Of a stretch of DNA of 64,000 bases, positions 1-9,000 are shown one piece after another (within the stretch, counting starts at the first letter, position 1; each line of letters starts with the position of its first letter). This DNA is from Cupriavidus agavae. GTDB taxonomy: Bacteria > Pseudomonadota > Gammaproteobacteria > Burkholderiales > Burkholderiaceae. The notes under the pieces were generated by a model that made no database searches, was not told the origin of the DNA, and saw nothing but the letters and a program-made list of their open reading frames with translations. A program made the translations under genes and the position numbers. The DNA lies in the NCBI RefSeq assembly GCF_004217045.1, contig NZ_SGXM01000005.1, forward strand, positions 235,058-299,057, read 5' to 3'.

Positions 1-15
1 GGGCGGCCAGTATCG

Positions 16-39
16 CACAGGCCCCGGGCGGGGCCTGTG
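16..39. other. Perfect hairpin downstream of the first gene
   Basis: CACAGGCCCC (16-25) and GGGGCCTGTG (30-39) form a perfect 10-bp stem around a 4-nt loop. It lies about 27 bp past the stop codon of the leftward gene that ends at 67. No U-run follows on either strand, so it could be an mRNA 3' end stabiliser or a Rho-dependent end rather than a textbook intrinsic terminator. Confidence 0.5.
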
Positions 40-66
40 GCATCGATGCCTGTCAGTCAGGCCGCA

Positions 67-366
67 TCAGGCGGCGGTGGGAACAATCGTTGCCAGGCCC
101 GGCGCGGAGCGGGTGGGCTGCGGCGCGTGCAGGGTTGGCGTGGACGGTGCCGGGGGCAGGGCAGTGCGCCGGTCGGCCACGCCTTCCACACCCACGGTAC
201 CCACTTCCTCGAGGAAGGCGATCATGTTGCGGTAATAATCGACTTGCATCTGCGCTTCCAGCAGGCGGCGTTCTGCCTGGAAAAGCGTCAGCCTCATGTC
301 TTGCAGTTCCTTTTCAGCGATCTTCTCGGGCGTCGGCGGACTGAACAAGTTTGCAAGCGAACGCAT
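67..366 (-). CDS. Small hypothetical protein with an alpha-helical core
   Basis: I do not recognise a family. The 99-residue product starts MRSLANLFSPPTPEKIAEKE. Residues of about 15-55 are rich in E, Q, L and R and look like one long amphipathic or coiled-coil helix. The last 40 residues are rich in proline, alanine and threonine and probably disordered. There is no signal peptide, membrane segment or cysteine pair. I chose the ATG at 366 because a GGGAGG ribosome binding site (375-380) stands 8 nt before it; an in-frame ATG at 405 has none. The gene runs leftward, away from the chelatase locus, with which it shares an intergenic region. Compact helical proteins like this often bind partners, but function is unknown. 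Confidence 0.6.
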   Translation of the reverse strand: MRSLANLFSPPTPEKIAEKELQDMRLTLFQAERRLLEAQMQVDYYRNMIAFLEEVGTVGVEGVADRRTALPPAPSTPTLHAPQPTRSAPGLATIVPTAA

Positions 367-540
367 GGCATATACCTCCCGGGGCTGTCTACGGCGGTGA
401 TTCATTCGGTTGTGTGCGCCATGCGGTCAAATATAGACGATTCGGGGAAAGGTACACGATGGGTCACCATGGACGATGTGGGGTCCCCCACAGGACCGAT
501 TGCCGCGCGCGCGCAGGTGAGGTAGATTGACCGCCCATCA

Positions 541-582
541 GGCCGGGTCTGGCAATGCGCCGCACCCGGCCTTGTCTTTTTT
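541..582 (+). terminator. Rho-independent terminator-like hairpin
   Basis: GGCCGGGT (541-548) pairs perfectly with ACCCGGCC (564-571), followed by TTGTCTTTTTT. The polarity is rightward, yet no rightward gene lies immediately before it. It may end a short leader or small RNA transcribed from about 400-540, or act as an attenuator for the cobN-like gene at 827. Confidence 0.6.
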
Positions 583-601
583 ACATTCGCGCGCCCGGCG
601 C

Positions 602-678
602 TTTTGCCGATTGTGGTCAAAGGTGCCGTTTGCGCCGCAATGCGGCGCGCTGCAGCGCGAATTCTCCCATCGGCAAAA
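602..678 (+). other. Structured candidate leader upstream of the cobN-like gene
   Basis: TTTTGCCGAT (602-611) is the exact inverse complement of ATCGGCAAAA (669-678). Inside this frame sits GCGCCGCA-A-TGCGGCGC (632-648), a second perfect dyad. The nested arrangement would fold into a closed multi-helix element if transcribed. No known riboswitch core was recognised. Confidence 0.4.
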
Positions 679-826
679 AAACCACATGCCCACTGTCCGG
701 AATGCGGTGGGGCTGGCTGCGTTCCGCACACGCGTTTGAAATCGGTCGCACGACGGGGCGTGGGCCGGAAGCTGGCCGGCGATCCTGGGCCGCTTCAGGC
801 GGGGCGGGTAGAATCTGCCGCGCGCC

Positions 827-3800
827 GTGCCGCGCGCCTCTCACGCCCCCCCAAGCCTCTTCGCCCGCTTCGTGCCTCCGCTCCCCGCCAAACTCGTCCG
901 CCCGCTGTGGCGCCTCGCTTTCCTCGCATGGCTGGCGTGCGTCGTGCTCGGGCTGCCCCACGCGCAGGCGGCGCCGGTCCGCGTGCTCGTGATGACCTCG
1001 CAGGGCCACCTGCTGCCAGCGGCCGAAGCCGCGTTCCGCGCGGCGCATGGCGATGGCGTGGCGGCCTTCACGTTCACGGCCGGCGTGCCCGATGCCGCCA
1101 CGGTGGCGCGTGCCGATGTCATTGCCGCGTGGTTCGTGCCTGCGGGCACGCTGCGGCAGAGCGCGCCCGCCGTGCGGCAGGCGCAGGCCCGTGGCGCGCT
1201 GGTGTTTGCCGCGCCGGCGCAGAATGCCGAGGACGCGTGGGGTATCCGCATCGATGCCGCCGCGAATGCGCAACTCCAGCCGTATTGGGACAACGGGGGC
1301 GTCGACAACCTGGCCGCGGCGCTGGCGTGGCTCGTGGCGGCCAGCCAGCGTGCCGCAGGAGCGCCGCCCCTCGCGGTGCCGCCGCTGCGTGCCGCGCCTG
1401 CGGCCGGCATCTACCATCCCCGCGCGGCGCAGGCGTTCACGTCGCTGGCCGACTACCTGCACTGGTACCGCGCCGCGCGGCAGGTGCCCGCCAATGCGCC
1501 ACTGGTGGGCATCTCGTTCTATGCCACGAGCTATCGCCAGCGCGACCTCGCCCATATCGATGCGCTGGTCGATGCGCTGGAGCGGCAGGGCATTGGCGCG
1601 GTGCCGGTGTTCGGCTGGCCGGTTTCGTCGCTCGACGCGCTGCTGACCGTCGATGGCGCCACGCCGCTGCGCGTCTTGCTGGCGCTGAACCTGACGATTC
1701 CGCGCGCCCAGGACAAGGACTGGCTGGCGCGCCACGGGCTGCATGCGATCAACCTCGTCGCCACGCGCGACAGTGCGGCGGCATGGCAGGCCGATGTGCG
1801 CGGCATCGCGGGCGAGCGACTGCCGCTGCTGCTGACGGCGCCCGAGCGCAGCGGTGCCACCGAGCCGATCCTGTTCGCCACGCAGGAGCCGCATGACGGC
1901 GCCCGCGCCAGTGCCGCGGTGCCCGAGCGGGTGGCGGCGGTGGTGGCCCGCGTCCAACGCTGGATCGCGCTGCAGGACAAGCCCGCCGCGCGCAAGCACG
2001 TGGCGGTGCTCTACTACAACAACCCGCCCGGGCGCGGCAACATCGGCGCCAGCTACCTGGCCACGCTGCCCACGCTGACCCAGATCCTCGCGCGGCTGCG
2101 CGCCGCCGGCTACGCCACGGGCGACGCCTTGCCCGATACCGCCGCGCTGGCTGCCCTGCTCGATGCGAACGGGCGCAACATCGAAACCTGGTCGCCGGGC
2201 GAACTCGACCGCATGGTGCGCGCCGGCCGCGTCAAGCTGGTGCCGATGGCGCAGTACCGGCGCTGGTTCGACGCGTTGCCGCCCACGTTCCGGCAGCAGG
2301 TGCTGCGCGCCTGGGGGCCGCCCGAGCGCAACCCGCTGATGCTCGCCCGCGATGCCCACGGCGAGCCCGCGTTCGTGGTGCCGGGGCTGTTCTTCGGCAA
2401 TGTGTTCGTCGGCCCCCAGCCGCTGCGCTCCACGTTCGCGCGGGCCATGGATGACGCCCACGACACCATCACGCCGCCGCCGCATTCCTACGTGGCCGCC
2501 TACCTCTGGTATCGCCACGCGTTCGGTGCCGATGCCGTGATGCACGTGGGCCGCCACGGCACGCTGGAATGGCTGCCCGGCAAGCAGGTGGCCCAGTCTG
2601 GCGACGATGCCTCGGAGGTCCTGCTCGGCGACCTGCCGAACGTCTACCTCTACATCCAGGACGGCGGCGGCGAGGCGATTCAGGCCAGGCGCCGCAGTGC
2701 CGCCGTGCTGGTCAGCCATCTCTCGCCGCTGCTGGCCAGCGCGGGGCAGCCGCCGGTGCTGGCGGCGCTGGACGAAGCCGTCGAGCAGGCCGAGGCCACG
2801 CGCGACAGCGCGCCGGAACTGTCGGCGCAATACCGCAGGCAGGCCATCGCGCAGATGCGCGCGCAGCGGCTCGACCAGCAACTCGGGCTCGACGCCAACG
2901 CGCCGTGGGAGCAGGTCGAGCCGGTGCTCCACGCCTTCCTGCACAAGGTCGAGGCCGAGCCGATGCCGCTGGGCATCCACGCGCTTGGCCAGATGCCGGA
3001 GGCGGCCGATCAGGCCGATGCGCTGGCGCTGATGCTCGGCGCCCAGGTACGCGCGGCCCCGGCGACGCTGCGCGAGTGGGCCGAGGCGCTGGTGGCCGGC
3101 CGCGACCCCGCCGCGCCGGACGAGCCTGCGCGGCGCGCGCTGGCCGCGGGGCGCCAATGGCTGGCGGACCTGCGCGCCTCGCCCGGCGCGGAGGTCGAGG
3201 CACTGGTGACGGCGCTGTCCGGCCGCTACCTGCCCACCGGCCCGCTCGGCGACCCCGTGCGCGTGCCGGACAGCCTGCCCACCGGGCGCAACCTCCATGC
3301 CTTCGATGGCGCGAAGATCCCGACGCGCGCCGCGTGGGCGCTCGGCAAGACCATGGCCGGGCAGACGCTGGCGCGCTACCGCGACCAGCGCGGACAGTGG
3401 CCCGAATCGGTGTCGATGGTGCTCTGGTATGGCGAAACCGAGCGGCACCAGGGCGCCATGGAGGCCGAGGCGCTGTACCTGATGGGCGTCGAGCCGGTCT
3501 GGAACGCACGCGGCGACGTGGAGGACGTGCGCCTGATCCCCGACGCCGAACTGGGCCGGCCGCGCGTCAACGTGCTGCTGACCACATCGGGCATCTACCG
3601 TGACGGTTTCGGCGACAAGATCGCCCTGCTCGACAAGGCCGCGCGGCTGGCCGCCGCTGCCGGAGAAAATGCAATTAGCCGCCAGGATCGGGCCGTGACA
3701 GCGGAGTTGGTCCGGCAGGGCGTGGCCCCCGACGCCGCCAGCAGGCTGGCGCGGGCACGCGTGTTCGCCGCGAAGCCCGGCAACTACGCAATCGGCGTGC

Positions 3801-4825
3801 AGCAGATGGTGGAGCAGAGCCGCGACGCACAGGGCGCGCCCGATGCCGTGGCTCGCCAGTACCTGCGCTACATGAACTTCGCGTACTCCGCCGAAGGGTG
3901 GGGCGAGACGGCGCCCGCCGCGCTGGCCAGCCACCTGAAATCGAACCAGGCGGTGCTGTTCTCGCGCACGAGCACGCTCTACGGGGCGCTCGACAATGAC
4001 GACACCTACCAGTACGCCGGCGGCCTGACCGCCGCCACCCGCGCGGTCACCGGCAGTGCGCCGCCGCTCTGGCTGCACAACCTGCGCCGCGCCGGCGATA
4101 CCCAGACCGTCGATGCCCGCACATGGCTCGCCACCGAACTCAACGCCCGCCAGTGGAACCCGAAATGGCTCGCGGCGATGCAACGGTCCGGCTATGCCGG
4201 CGCCCGCGAGATGTACCGGGAGGTGGAGCACCTGTACGGGTTCCAGGCCACCGTGCCGGAGCAGACGCCGGGTGCCTTCTGGCAGCGCACCTACGATGTC
4301 TACGTGGCCGACAAGCTCGGCCTCGGCATGCGCGCCTTCTTCCGCGACGCCAATCCGCACGCCCGGCAGGGCATTCTGGCGCGCCTGCTCGAAGTGGACC
4401 GGCAGGGCAGCTACCGCTTCACCGACGCCGAACGCCGCGCGCTGCTGCGCCAGTACGCGGAAAGCGTGCGGCGCGACGGGTTGTCGTGCACGGCCAATAC
4501 CTGTGGCAACCCGGCGCTGATGGCGCATATCGCACGCAGCGGCCGGGCCGCCGGCGTGGACCTGAAGGCCGTGGGCCGCGCGCTGGCGGATGCGGTGGTG
4601 GCGCCGGGACGAGGAGCGCCGGAGGTGCGGGCGGAGAGGCCGGAGCAAGGTCTGCCGCCGCCGGCTCCGGCCCCCCAGCCGTCGCAGACGGTAACCGGGC
4701 AGCGGCTGACGCCACGCGCACAACCGAGCGGTCCGGCCCACACCAGCCACGCGTGGCTGGCGGCGGCGCTGGCGCTGCTGGCGGTCGGGTCCGGGGCATG
4801 GGTGGCGTGGCGGCGACGGACGTAG
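827..4825 (+). CDS. CobN-like chelatase large subunit, exported and membrane-anchored paralogue
   Basis: A 1332-residue member of the CobN/ChlH/BchH family, whose members insert metal into tetrapyrroles. The family core is clear: HVGRHGTLEWLPGK near residue 575 and LPTGRNLHAFD near residue 820. Unlike normal CobN it has a hydrophobic N-terminal signal (about residues 27-48, FLAWLACVVLGLPHAQA, likely cut after AQA) and a C-terminal anchor (about residues 1305-1327, ending WRRRT). A P/A-rich stretch of about 70 residues precedes the anchor. That topology would put the catalytic body outside the cytoplasm. Bacteroidetes HmuS is a membrane-associated CobN-like protein that removes iron from haem, so dechelation or work on imported corrinoid is possible. 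The start is uncertain: 827 is a GTG only 13 nt after TAGAAT, and 872 (GTG) is an alternative. A canonical cobN lies downstream, so this copy is not the only chelatase. Confidence 0.85.
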   Translation: MPRASHAPPSLFARFVPPLPAKLVRPLWRLAFLAWLACVVLGLPHAQAAPVRVLVMTSQGHLLPAAEAAFRAAHGDGVAAFTFTAGVPDAATVARADVIAAWFVPAGTLRQSAPAVRQAQARGALVFAAPAQNAEDAWGIRIDAAANAQLQPYWDNGGVDNLAAALAWLVAASQRAAGAPPLAVPPLRAAPAAGIYHPRAAQAFTSLADYLHWYRAARQVPANAPLVGISFYATSYRQRDLAHIDALVDALERQGIGAVPVFGWPVSSLDALLTVDGATPLRVLLALNLTIPRAQDKDWLARHGLHAINLVATRDSAAAWQADVRGIAGERLPLLLTAPERSGATEPILFATQEPHDGARASAAVPERVAAVVARVQRWIALQDKPAARKHVAVLYYNNPPGRGNIGASYLATLPTLTQILARLRAAGYATGDALPDTAALAALLDANGRNIETWSPGELDRMVRAGRVKLVPMAQYRRWFDALPPTFRQQVLRAWGPPERNPLMLARDAHGEPAFVVPGLFFGNVFVGPQPLRSTFARAMDDAHDTITPPPHSYVAAYLWYRHAFGADAVMHVGRHGTLEWLPGKQVAQSGDDASEVLLGDLPNVYLYIQDGGGEAIQARRRSAAVLVSHLSPLLASAGQPPVLAALDEAVEQAEATRDSAPELSAQYRRQAIAQMRAQRLDQQLGLDANAPWEQVEPVLHAFLHKVEAEPMPLGIHALGQMPEAADQADALALMLGAQVRAAPATLREWAEALVAGRDPAAPDEPARRALAAGRQWLADLRASPGAEVEALVTALSGRYLPTGPLGDPVRVPDSLPTGRNLHAFDGAKIPTRAAWALGKTMAGQTLARYRDQRGQWPESVSMVLWYGETERHQGAMEAEALYLMGVEPVWNARGDVEDVRLIPDAELGRPRVNVLLTTSGIYRDGFGDKIALLDKAARLAAAAGENAISRQDRAVTAELVRQGVAPDAASRLARARVFAAKPGNYAIGVQQMVEQSRDAQGAPDAVARQYLRYMNFAYSAEGWGETAPAALASHLKSNQAVLFSRTSTLYGALDNDDTYQYAGGLTAATRAVTGSAPPLWLHNLRRAGDTQTVDARTWLATELNARQWNPKWLAAMQRSGYAGAREMYREVEHLYGFQATVPEQTPGAFWQRTYDVYVADKLGLGMRAFFRDANPHARQGILARLLEVDRQGSYRFTDAERRALLRQYAESVRRDGLSCTANTCGNPALMAHIARSGRAAGVDLKAVGRALADAVVAPGRGAPEVRAERPEQGLPPPAPAPQPSQTVTGQRLTPRAQPSGPAHTSHAWLAAALALLAVGSGAWVAWRRRT

Positions 4826-4841
4826 GAGCCCTTGGTCGTTG

Positions 4842-4868
4842 CTCCCTCTCCTGCTTGCGGGAGAGGGG
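4842..4868. repeat. REP-like palindrome, copy 1
   Basis: CCCTCTCCTGC-TT-GCGGGAGAGGG forms an 11-bp stem with one G-T wobble, 17 nt after the cobN-like stop codon. It matches the core of the palindromes at 18489-18519 and 57552-57581. It is probably a dispersed intergenic repeat that may stabilise or end mRNA between the cobN-like gene and cobW. Confidence 0.7.
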
Positions 4869-5003
4869 CCGGGGAGAGGGCCAGGCGGTTCAAATTGCCA
4901 CAAGTCGGCAAGCGGACCCTCCAGCCCTCACAACCCCCCCAAATGGACAGCCATCCCCAACCCCCGTATCCTGATCGCCTTCGCAAAACCACCTGCCATC
5001 CGC

Positions 5004-6062
5004 ATGCAAACCACCAAGATTCCGGCCACCGTCGTCACGGGCTTTCTCGGTAGCGGCAAGACCACCTTGCTGCGCCATATCCTGGAAAACGCCAACGGCC
5101 GCCGCATCGCGGTCATCGTCAACGAGTTCGGCGAACTCGGCATCGACGGGGAGATCCTGAAGGGCTGCGGCATCGGCTGCGACGACGCCGGCGAGCCCAC
5201 CGGACAGCTTTACGAACTGGCCAACGGCTGCCTGTGCTGCACGGTGCAGGAGGAGTTCTACCCGGTCATGGAGCAACTGCTGGAGCGGCGCCACCAGATC
5301 GACCATGTGCTGATCGAAACCTCGGGCCTGGCGCTGCCGAAACCGCTGGTGCAGGCGTTCCACTGGCCGAGCATCCGCAACGCGTTCACGGTGGACGCCG
5401 TGGTGACCGTGGTCGACGGTCCGGCCGCCGCCGCCGGCCAGTTCGCCGCGAATCCTGTGGCGGTCGACGCGCAGCGGCGCGCCGACCCCAATCTCGATCA
5501 CGAATCGCCGCTGCACGAGCTGTTCGAGGATCAGCTGGCCAGCGCGGACCTCGTGATCCTGAACAAGACGGACCTGATGGACGCCGCGCAGATCGCCGCC
5601 GTCGAGGCGCTGGTGCGCCCGGAGATCCCGGCCGAGGTCAAGATCGTGCCCGCACAGGCCGGCAGGCTCGACGTCTCGACGCTGCTGGGCCTGCAGCGCG
5701 CCTCAGAAGAAACCATCCACCTGCGCGCCGACCATCACGGCAGCGACGACCCCGACCACGCCGATCACCATCACGACGAGTTCGACTCGGTGGTGGTGCA
5801 GGCCGGCACCGTCGAGCGCGACGCGCTGGTGGCCGCGCTGCAGAAGCTCGTGGCGGACCACACGATCTACCGCGTCAAGGGTTTCGCCACGCTGCCGGGC
5901 AAGGCCATGCGGCTGGTGCTGCACGGCGTGGGCCAGCGCTTCGACAGCTACTTCGACCGTCCGTGGCGCGCCGGGGAGTTTCAGGGCACGCGGGTGGTGC
6001 TGATCGGGCAGGATCTGGACGGCGCCACGCTGCAGGCGGCGCTGGACGCGGCGCTGGGCTGA
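5004..6062 (+). CDS. cobW: CobW family GTP-binding metallochaperone
   Basis: A 352-residue G3E-family GTPase. The P-loop GFLGSGKTT is at residues 13-21, the metal-binding CxCC motif (GCLCC) at residues 75-79, and the base-recognition motif NKTD is in the middle of the chain. A loop at about residues 243-260 is packed with His and Asp (DHADHHHDEF), a feature of metal-loading CobW/COG0523 proteins. CobW is thought to deliver cobalt to the CobN chelatase complex in aerobic cobalamin synthesis, and its place between two cobN genes fits. I chose the ATG at 5004 because homology begins there (MQTTKIPATVVTGFLGSGK). The open frame extends upstream, but only through the palindromic spacer. cobN follows after 3 nt, implying translation coupling. 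Confidence 0.93.
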   Translation: MQTTKIPATVVTGFLGSGKTTLLRHILENANGRRIAVIVNEFGELGIDGEILKGCGIGCDDAGEPTGQLYELANGCLCCTVQEEFYPVMEQLLERRHQIDHVLIETSGLALPKPLVQAFHWPSIRNAFTVDAVVTVVDGPAAAAGQFAANPVAVDAQRRADPNLDHESPLHELFEDQLASADLVILNKTDLMDAAQIAAVEALVRPEIPAEVKIVPAQAGRLDVSTLLGLQRASEETIHLRADHHGSDDPDHADHHHDEFDSVVVQAGTVERDALVAALQKLVADHTIYRVKGFATLPGKAMRLVLHGVGQRFDSYFDRPWRAGEFQGTRVVLIGQDLDGATLQAALDAALG

Positions 6063-6065
6063 TCG

Positions 6066-9000
6066 ATGCACCTGCTGTCGACCCGGCCGGGCGGCTTCGT
6101 CGAGGACGCCTCGGTCGTACTGCGCATCGAGCAGACGCCGGGCGACATCGTGGTGCTCAGCGCGGCCGACACCACGCTGGCCTTGCTGGCCGGCGCCGTG
6201 CCCGGCCTCGGCAGTGGTTTTCCGAGCGTGCGGCTGGCCAACCAGATGTACCTGCGCCAGCCGGCGTCGCTCGACCTGTATATCGACGAAGTGCTGCGGC
6301 ATGCGCGCGTGGTGGTGGTCGATCACCTGGGCGGCGAGAGCGACTGGGCGTACGGGCTGGAACGCCTGCCCGAACTCGCCCGCGCCCGGGGCCAGTTGCT
6401 GGTGGTGTTCTCGGGCGATCTGGCCGAGGACGACAACCTTGCGCGGCGCGGCAATGCCCCGGCCGAGCTGTCGCACCAGCTCTGGCGCTATCTGCGCGAG
6501 GGCGGCGCGGCCAACGCCGGACAGTTCTTCCGCTGTCTCGCGGACCACGCCTTTCCCGATCTGTCCGCCGGCACCGAACCGGCCCTGCCGCCGCAGGTGG
6601 TGCCGCAGGCCGCGCTCTATCACCGCGCCCACGGCGTGGCGACGGTGCAGGACTGGCAACGCGAATGGGCCGCACGCGGGCTCGATGGCGCGCCCGTGGT
6701 GCCGTTGCTGTTCTACCGCTCGCACCTGCAGGCCGGCAACACCGACGTGTTCGACGCCGTGGCCGACGCGCTGCTCGACGCGGGCCTGTGTCCGCTGCCG
6801 CTGGCGGTCAGCTCGCTCAAGGAGCCGCTGTGCCGCGAGGTGCTGCAGCGGCTGTGCGATGACCTGCCCGTCGCGCTCGTGCTCAACACCACGGCCTTTG
6901 CCGTGGCGTCGCTGGACAGCGCGGGCGAGGCCGACGCGCCGCTGGCCGGCGACGCCCCGGTGCTGCAGGTGATCCTGAGCGGCGGCAACCGCGAGGACTG
7001 GCTGGCCGACGCGCAGGGCCTGAGCACGCGCGACGTGGCCATGCACGTGGCGCTGCCCGAGGTCGACGGCCGCATCATCACGCGCGCCATCAGCTTCAAG
7101 GGGCTGGCGTGGCGCTGCCCGCACACGCAGGTCGACGTGGTGCGCTACCAGCCCGATCCGGAGCGGGTGCGCTTTGTGGTCGAACTGGCGCGGCGCTGGT
7201 GCCGGCTGCGCACGCTGCCCGCCGCCCAAAAGCGCGTGGCGCTGATCCTGGCCAACTATCCGGCCAGCGAGGGCCGCATCGGCAACGGGGTGGGGCTCGA
7301 CACTCCGGCTTCGGTCGTGCGCATCCTGCAACGGCTGGGCGAGGAGGGCTTTGCCCTCGGCCCGCTGCCGGCCGATGGCGACGCGCTGCTGCGCGGCCTG
7401 ACGCGCGGCGTGACCAACGACCTCGGCCAGCACGCGTGGCGCCCGGCGTTCCAGAGCCTGTCCATGGCCGACTACCTGTCGTGGTTCGACCAACTGCCGC
7501 AGGCCAGCCGCGACGCGATTGCCGCGCGCTGGGGCGCGCCCGAGGCCGACCCGATGGTGCGCGATGGCCGCTTCATGATCGCGGGCGTGCGCACCGGCAA
7601 CGTCTTCGTCGGCATCCAGCCGGCGCGTGCCTACGGCGTGGACGGCCACGCGAGCTACCACGACGCGGAGCTGGTGCCGCCGCACGGCTACCTCGCGTTC
7701 TATTTCTGGCTGCGCCACGTGTTCGGCATCGACGCCGTGGTGCACGTGGGCAAGCACGGCAATCTGGAATGGCTGCCCGGCAAGAGCGTGGCGCTGGCGG
7801 CCAGTTGCTGGCCCGACGCCATCCTGGGGCCGACACCGCATCTCTACCCCTTCATCGTCAACGATCCCGGCGAGGGCGCGCAGGCCAAGCGCCGCGCGCA
7901 GGCCGTGATCGTCGACCACCTGATGCCACCGCTGACGCGTGCCGAAAACTACGGGCCGCTGCAGGACCTGGAGCGCCAGGTGGACGAGTACTACGAGGCG
8001 CTGACCGTCGATCCGCGCCGGGCGAAGCTGTTGCGCCGCGAGATCCTGCAGTCCATCGTCGGCCAGCAACTGCATCGGGAACTGGGGCTCGACGCGCCGG
8101 CAAGCAACGACGACGAGGACGCGCTGCTGAACCGCACCGACGCATGGCTGTGCGAGCTCAAGGAGTCGCAGATCCGTGACGGCCTGCACGTGTTCGGCGA
8201 GTCCCCCACGGGCCGGCAGCGCCGCGACACGCTGGCGGCGCTGGCGCGCTTTCCGGTCGGAGACGGGGCCGATGGCAGGGCCGGGCTGCTGGGGGCGCTT
8301 GCGGCCGATCTGTCGCTGGGCTTCGATCCGCTCGACGCCGACTGGGCCGCCCCGTGGACCGGCCCGCGTCCCGCCGTGCTGGCCGAACTCGACAGCGGCC
8401 CGTGGCGGCACTGCGGCGATACGCGCGAGCGGCTGGAATTGCTGGCGTTGCGGCTGCTCGATGACGACGCGGCGCCGCCGGCCATGCCGCAGGCCGCCGC
8501 CGTGCTTGCGCGGCTGCGCGGCGAGGTGGCGCCGCGCCTGGACGCGTGCGGCCCGCAGGAACTGGCCCAACTGGCCCACGGCCTGGATGGCCGCTTCGTG
8601 CCGCCCGGCCCGAGCGGCGCGCCATCGCGCGGGCGGCCCGACGTACTGCCCACCGGGCGCAATTTCTACTCGGTCGATACGCGCGCCGTGCCGACCCGCA
8701 CCGCGTGGACGCTGGGGCTGCGCTCGGCCAGCCAACTGATCGAGCGGCACCTGCAGGAGCATGGCGAGTATCCGCGGGCCGTGGGCCTGTCTGTCTGGGG
8801 CACGGCCACGATGCGCACCGGCGGCGACGATATCGCGCAGGCCATGGCGCTGCTCGGCGTGCGGCCCAAGTGGGCGCCCGGCAGCCACCGCGTGGTGGAT
8901 TTCGAGATCCTGCCGATGGCGATCTTCGACCGCCCGCGCGTGGACGTGACGCTGCGCGTGTCGGGGTTCTTCCGCGACGCGTTCGCCAACCTCGTGGCGC

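Larger units (their letters stand above)
367..826. other. Intergenic region between the small ORF and the cobN-like gene
   Basis: No convincing gene is seen here. It holds a perfect 16-bp inverted repeat TGTGGGG-TC-CCCCACA (477-492), a rightward terminator-like hairpin (541-582), a long-range inverted repeat (602-678) and a -10-like TAGAAT (809-814) just before the gene at 827. I looked for a cobalamin riboswitch B12 box and found none that convinced me. Confidence 0.5.

Noticed and set aside
580..826. Cobalamin riboswitch before the cobN-like gene
   Set aside because: The context invites it, but I could not find a B12 box or the conserved core. Only unassigned stems are reported.
617..4903. 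Very long open frame on the minus strand opposite the cobN-like gene
   Set aside because: It is a shadow of high GC3 coding sequence on the other strand. It encodes Arg/Gly/His-rich sequence with no domains and no ribosome binding site.
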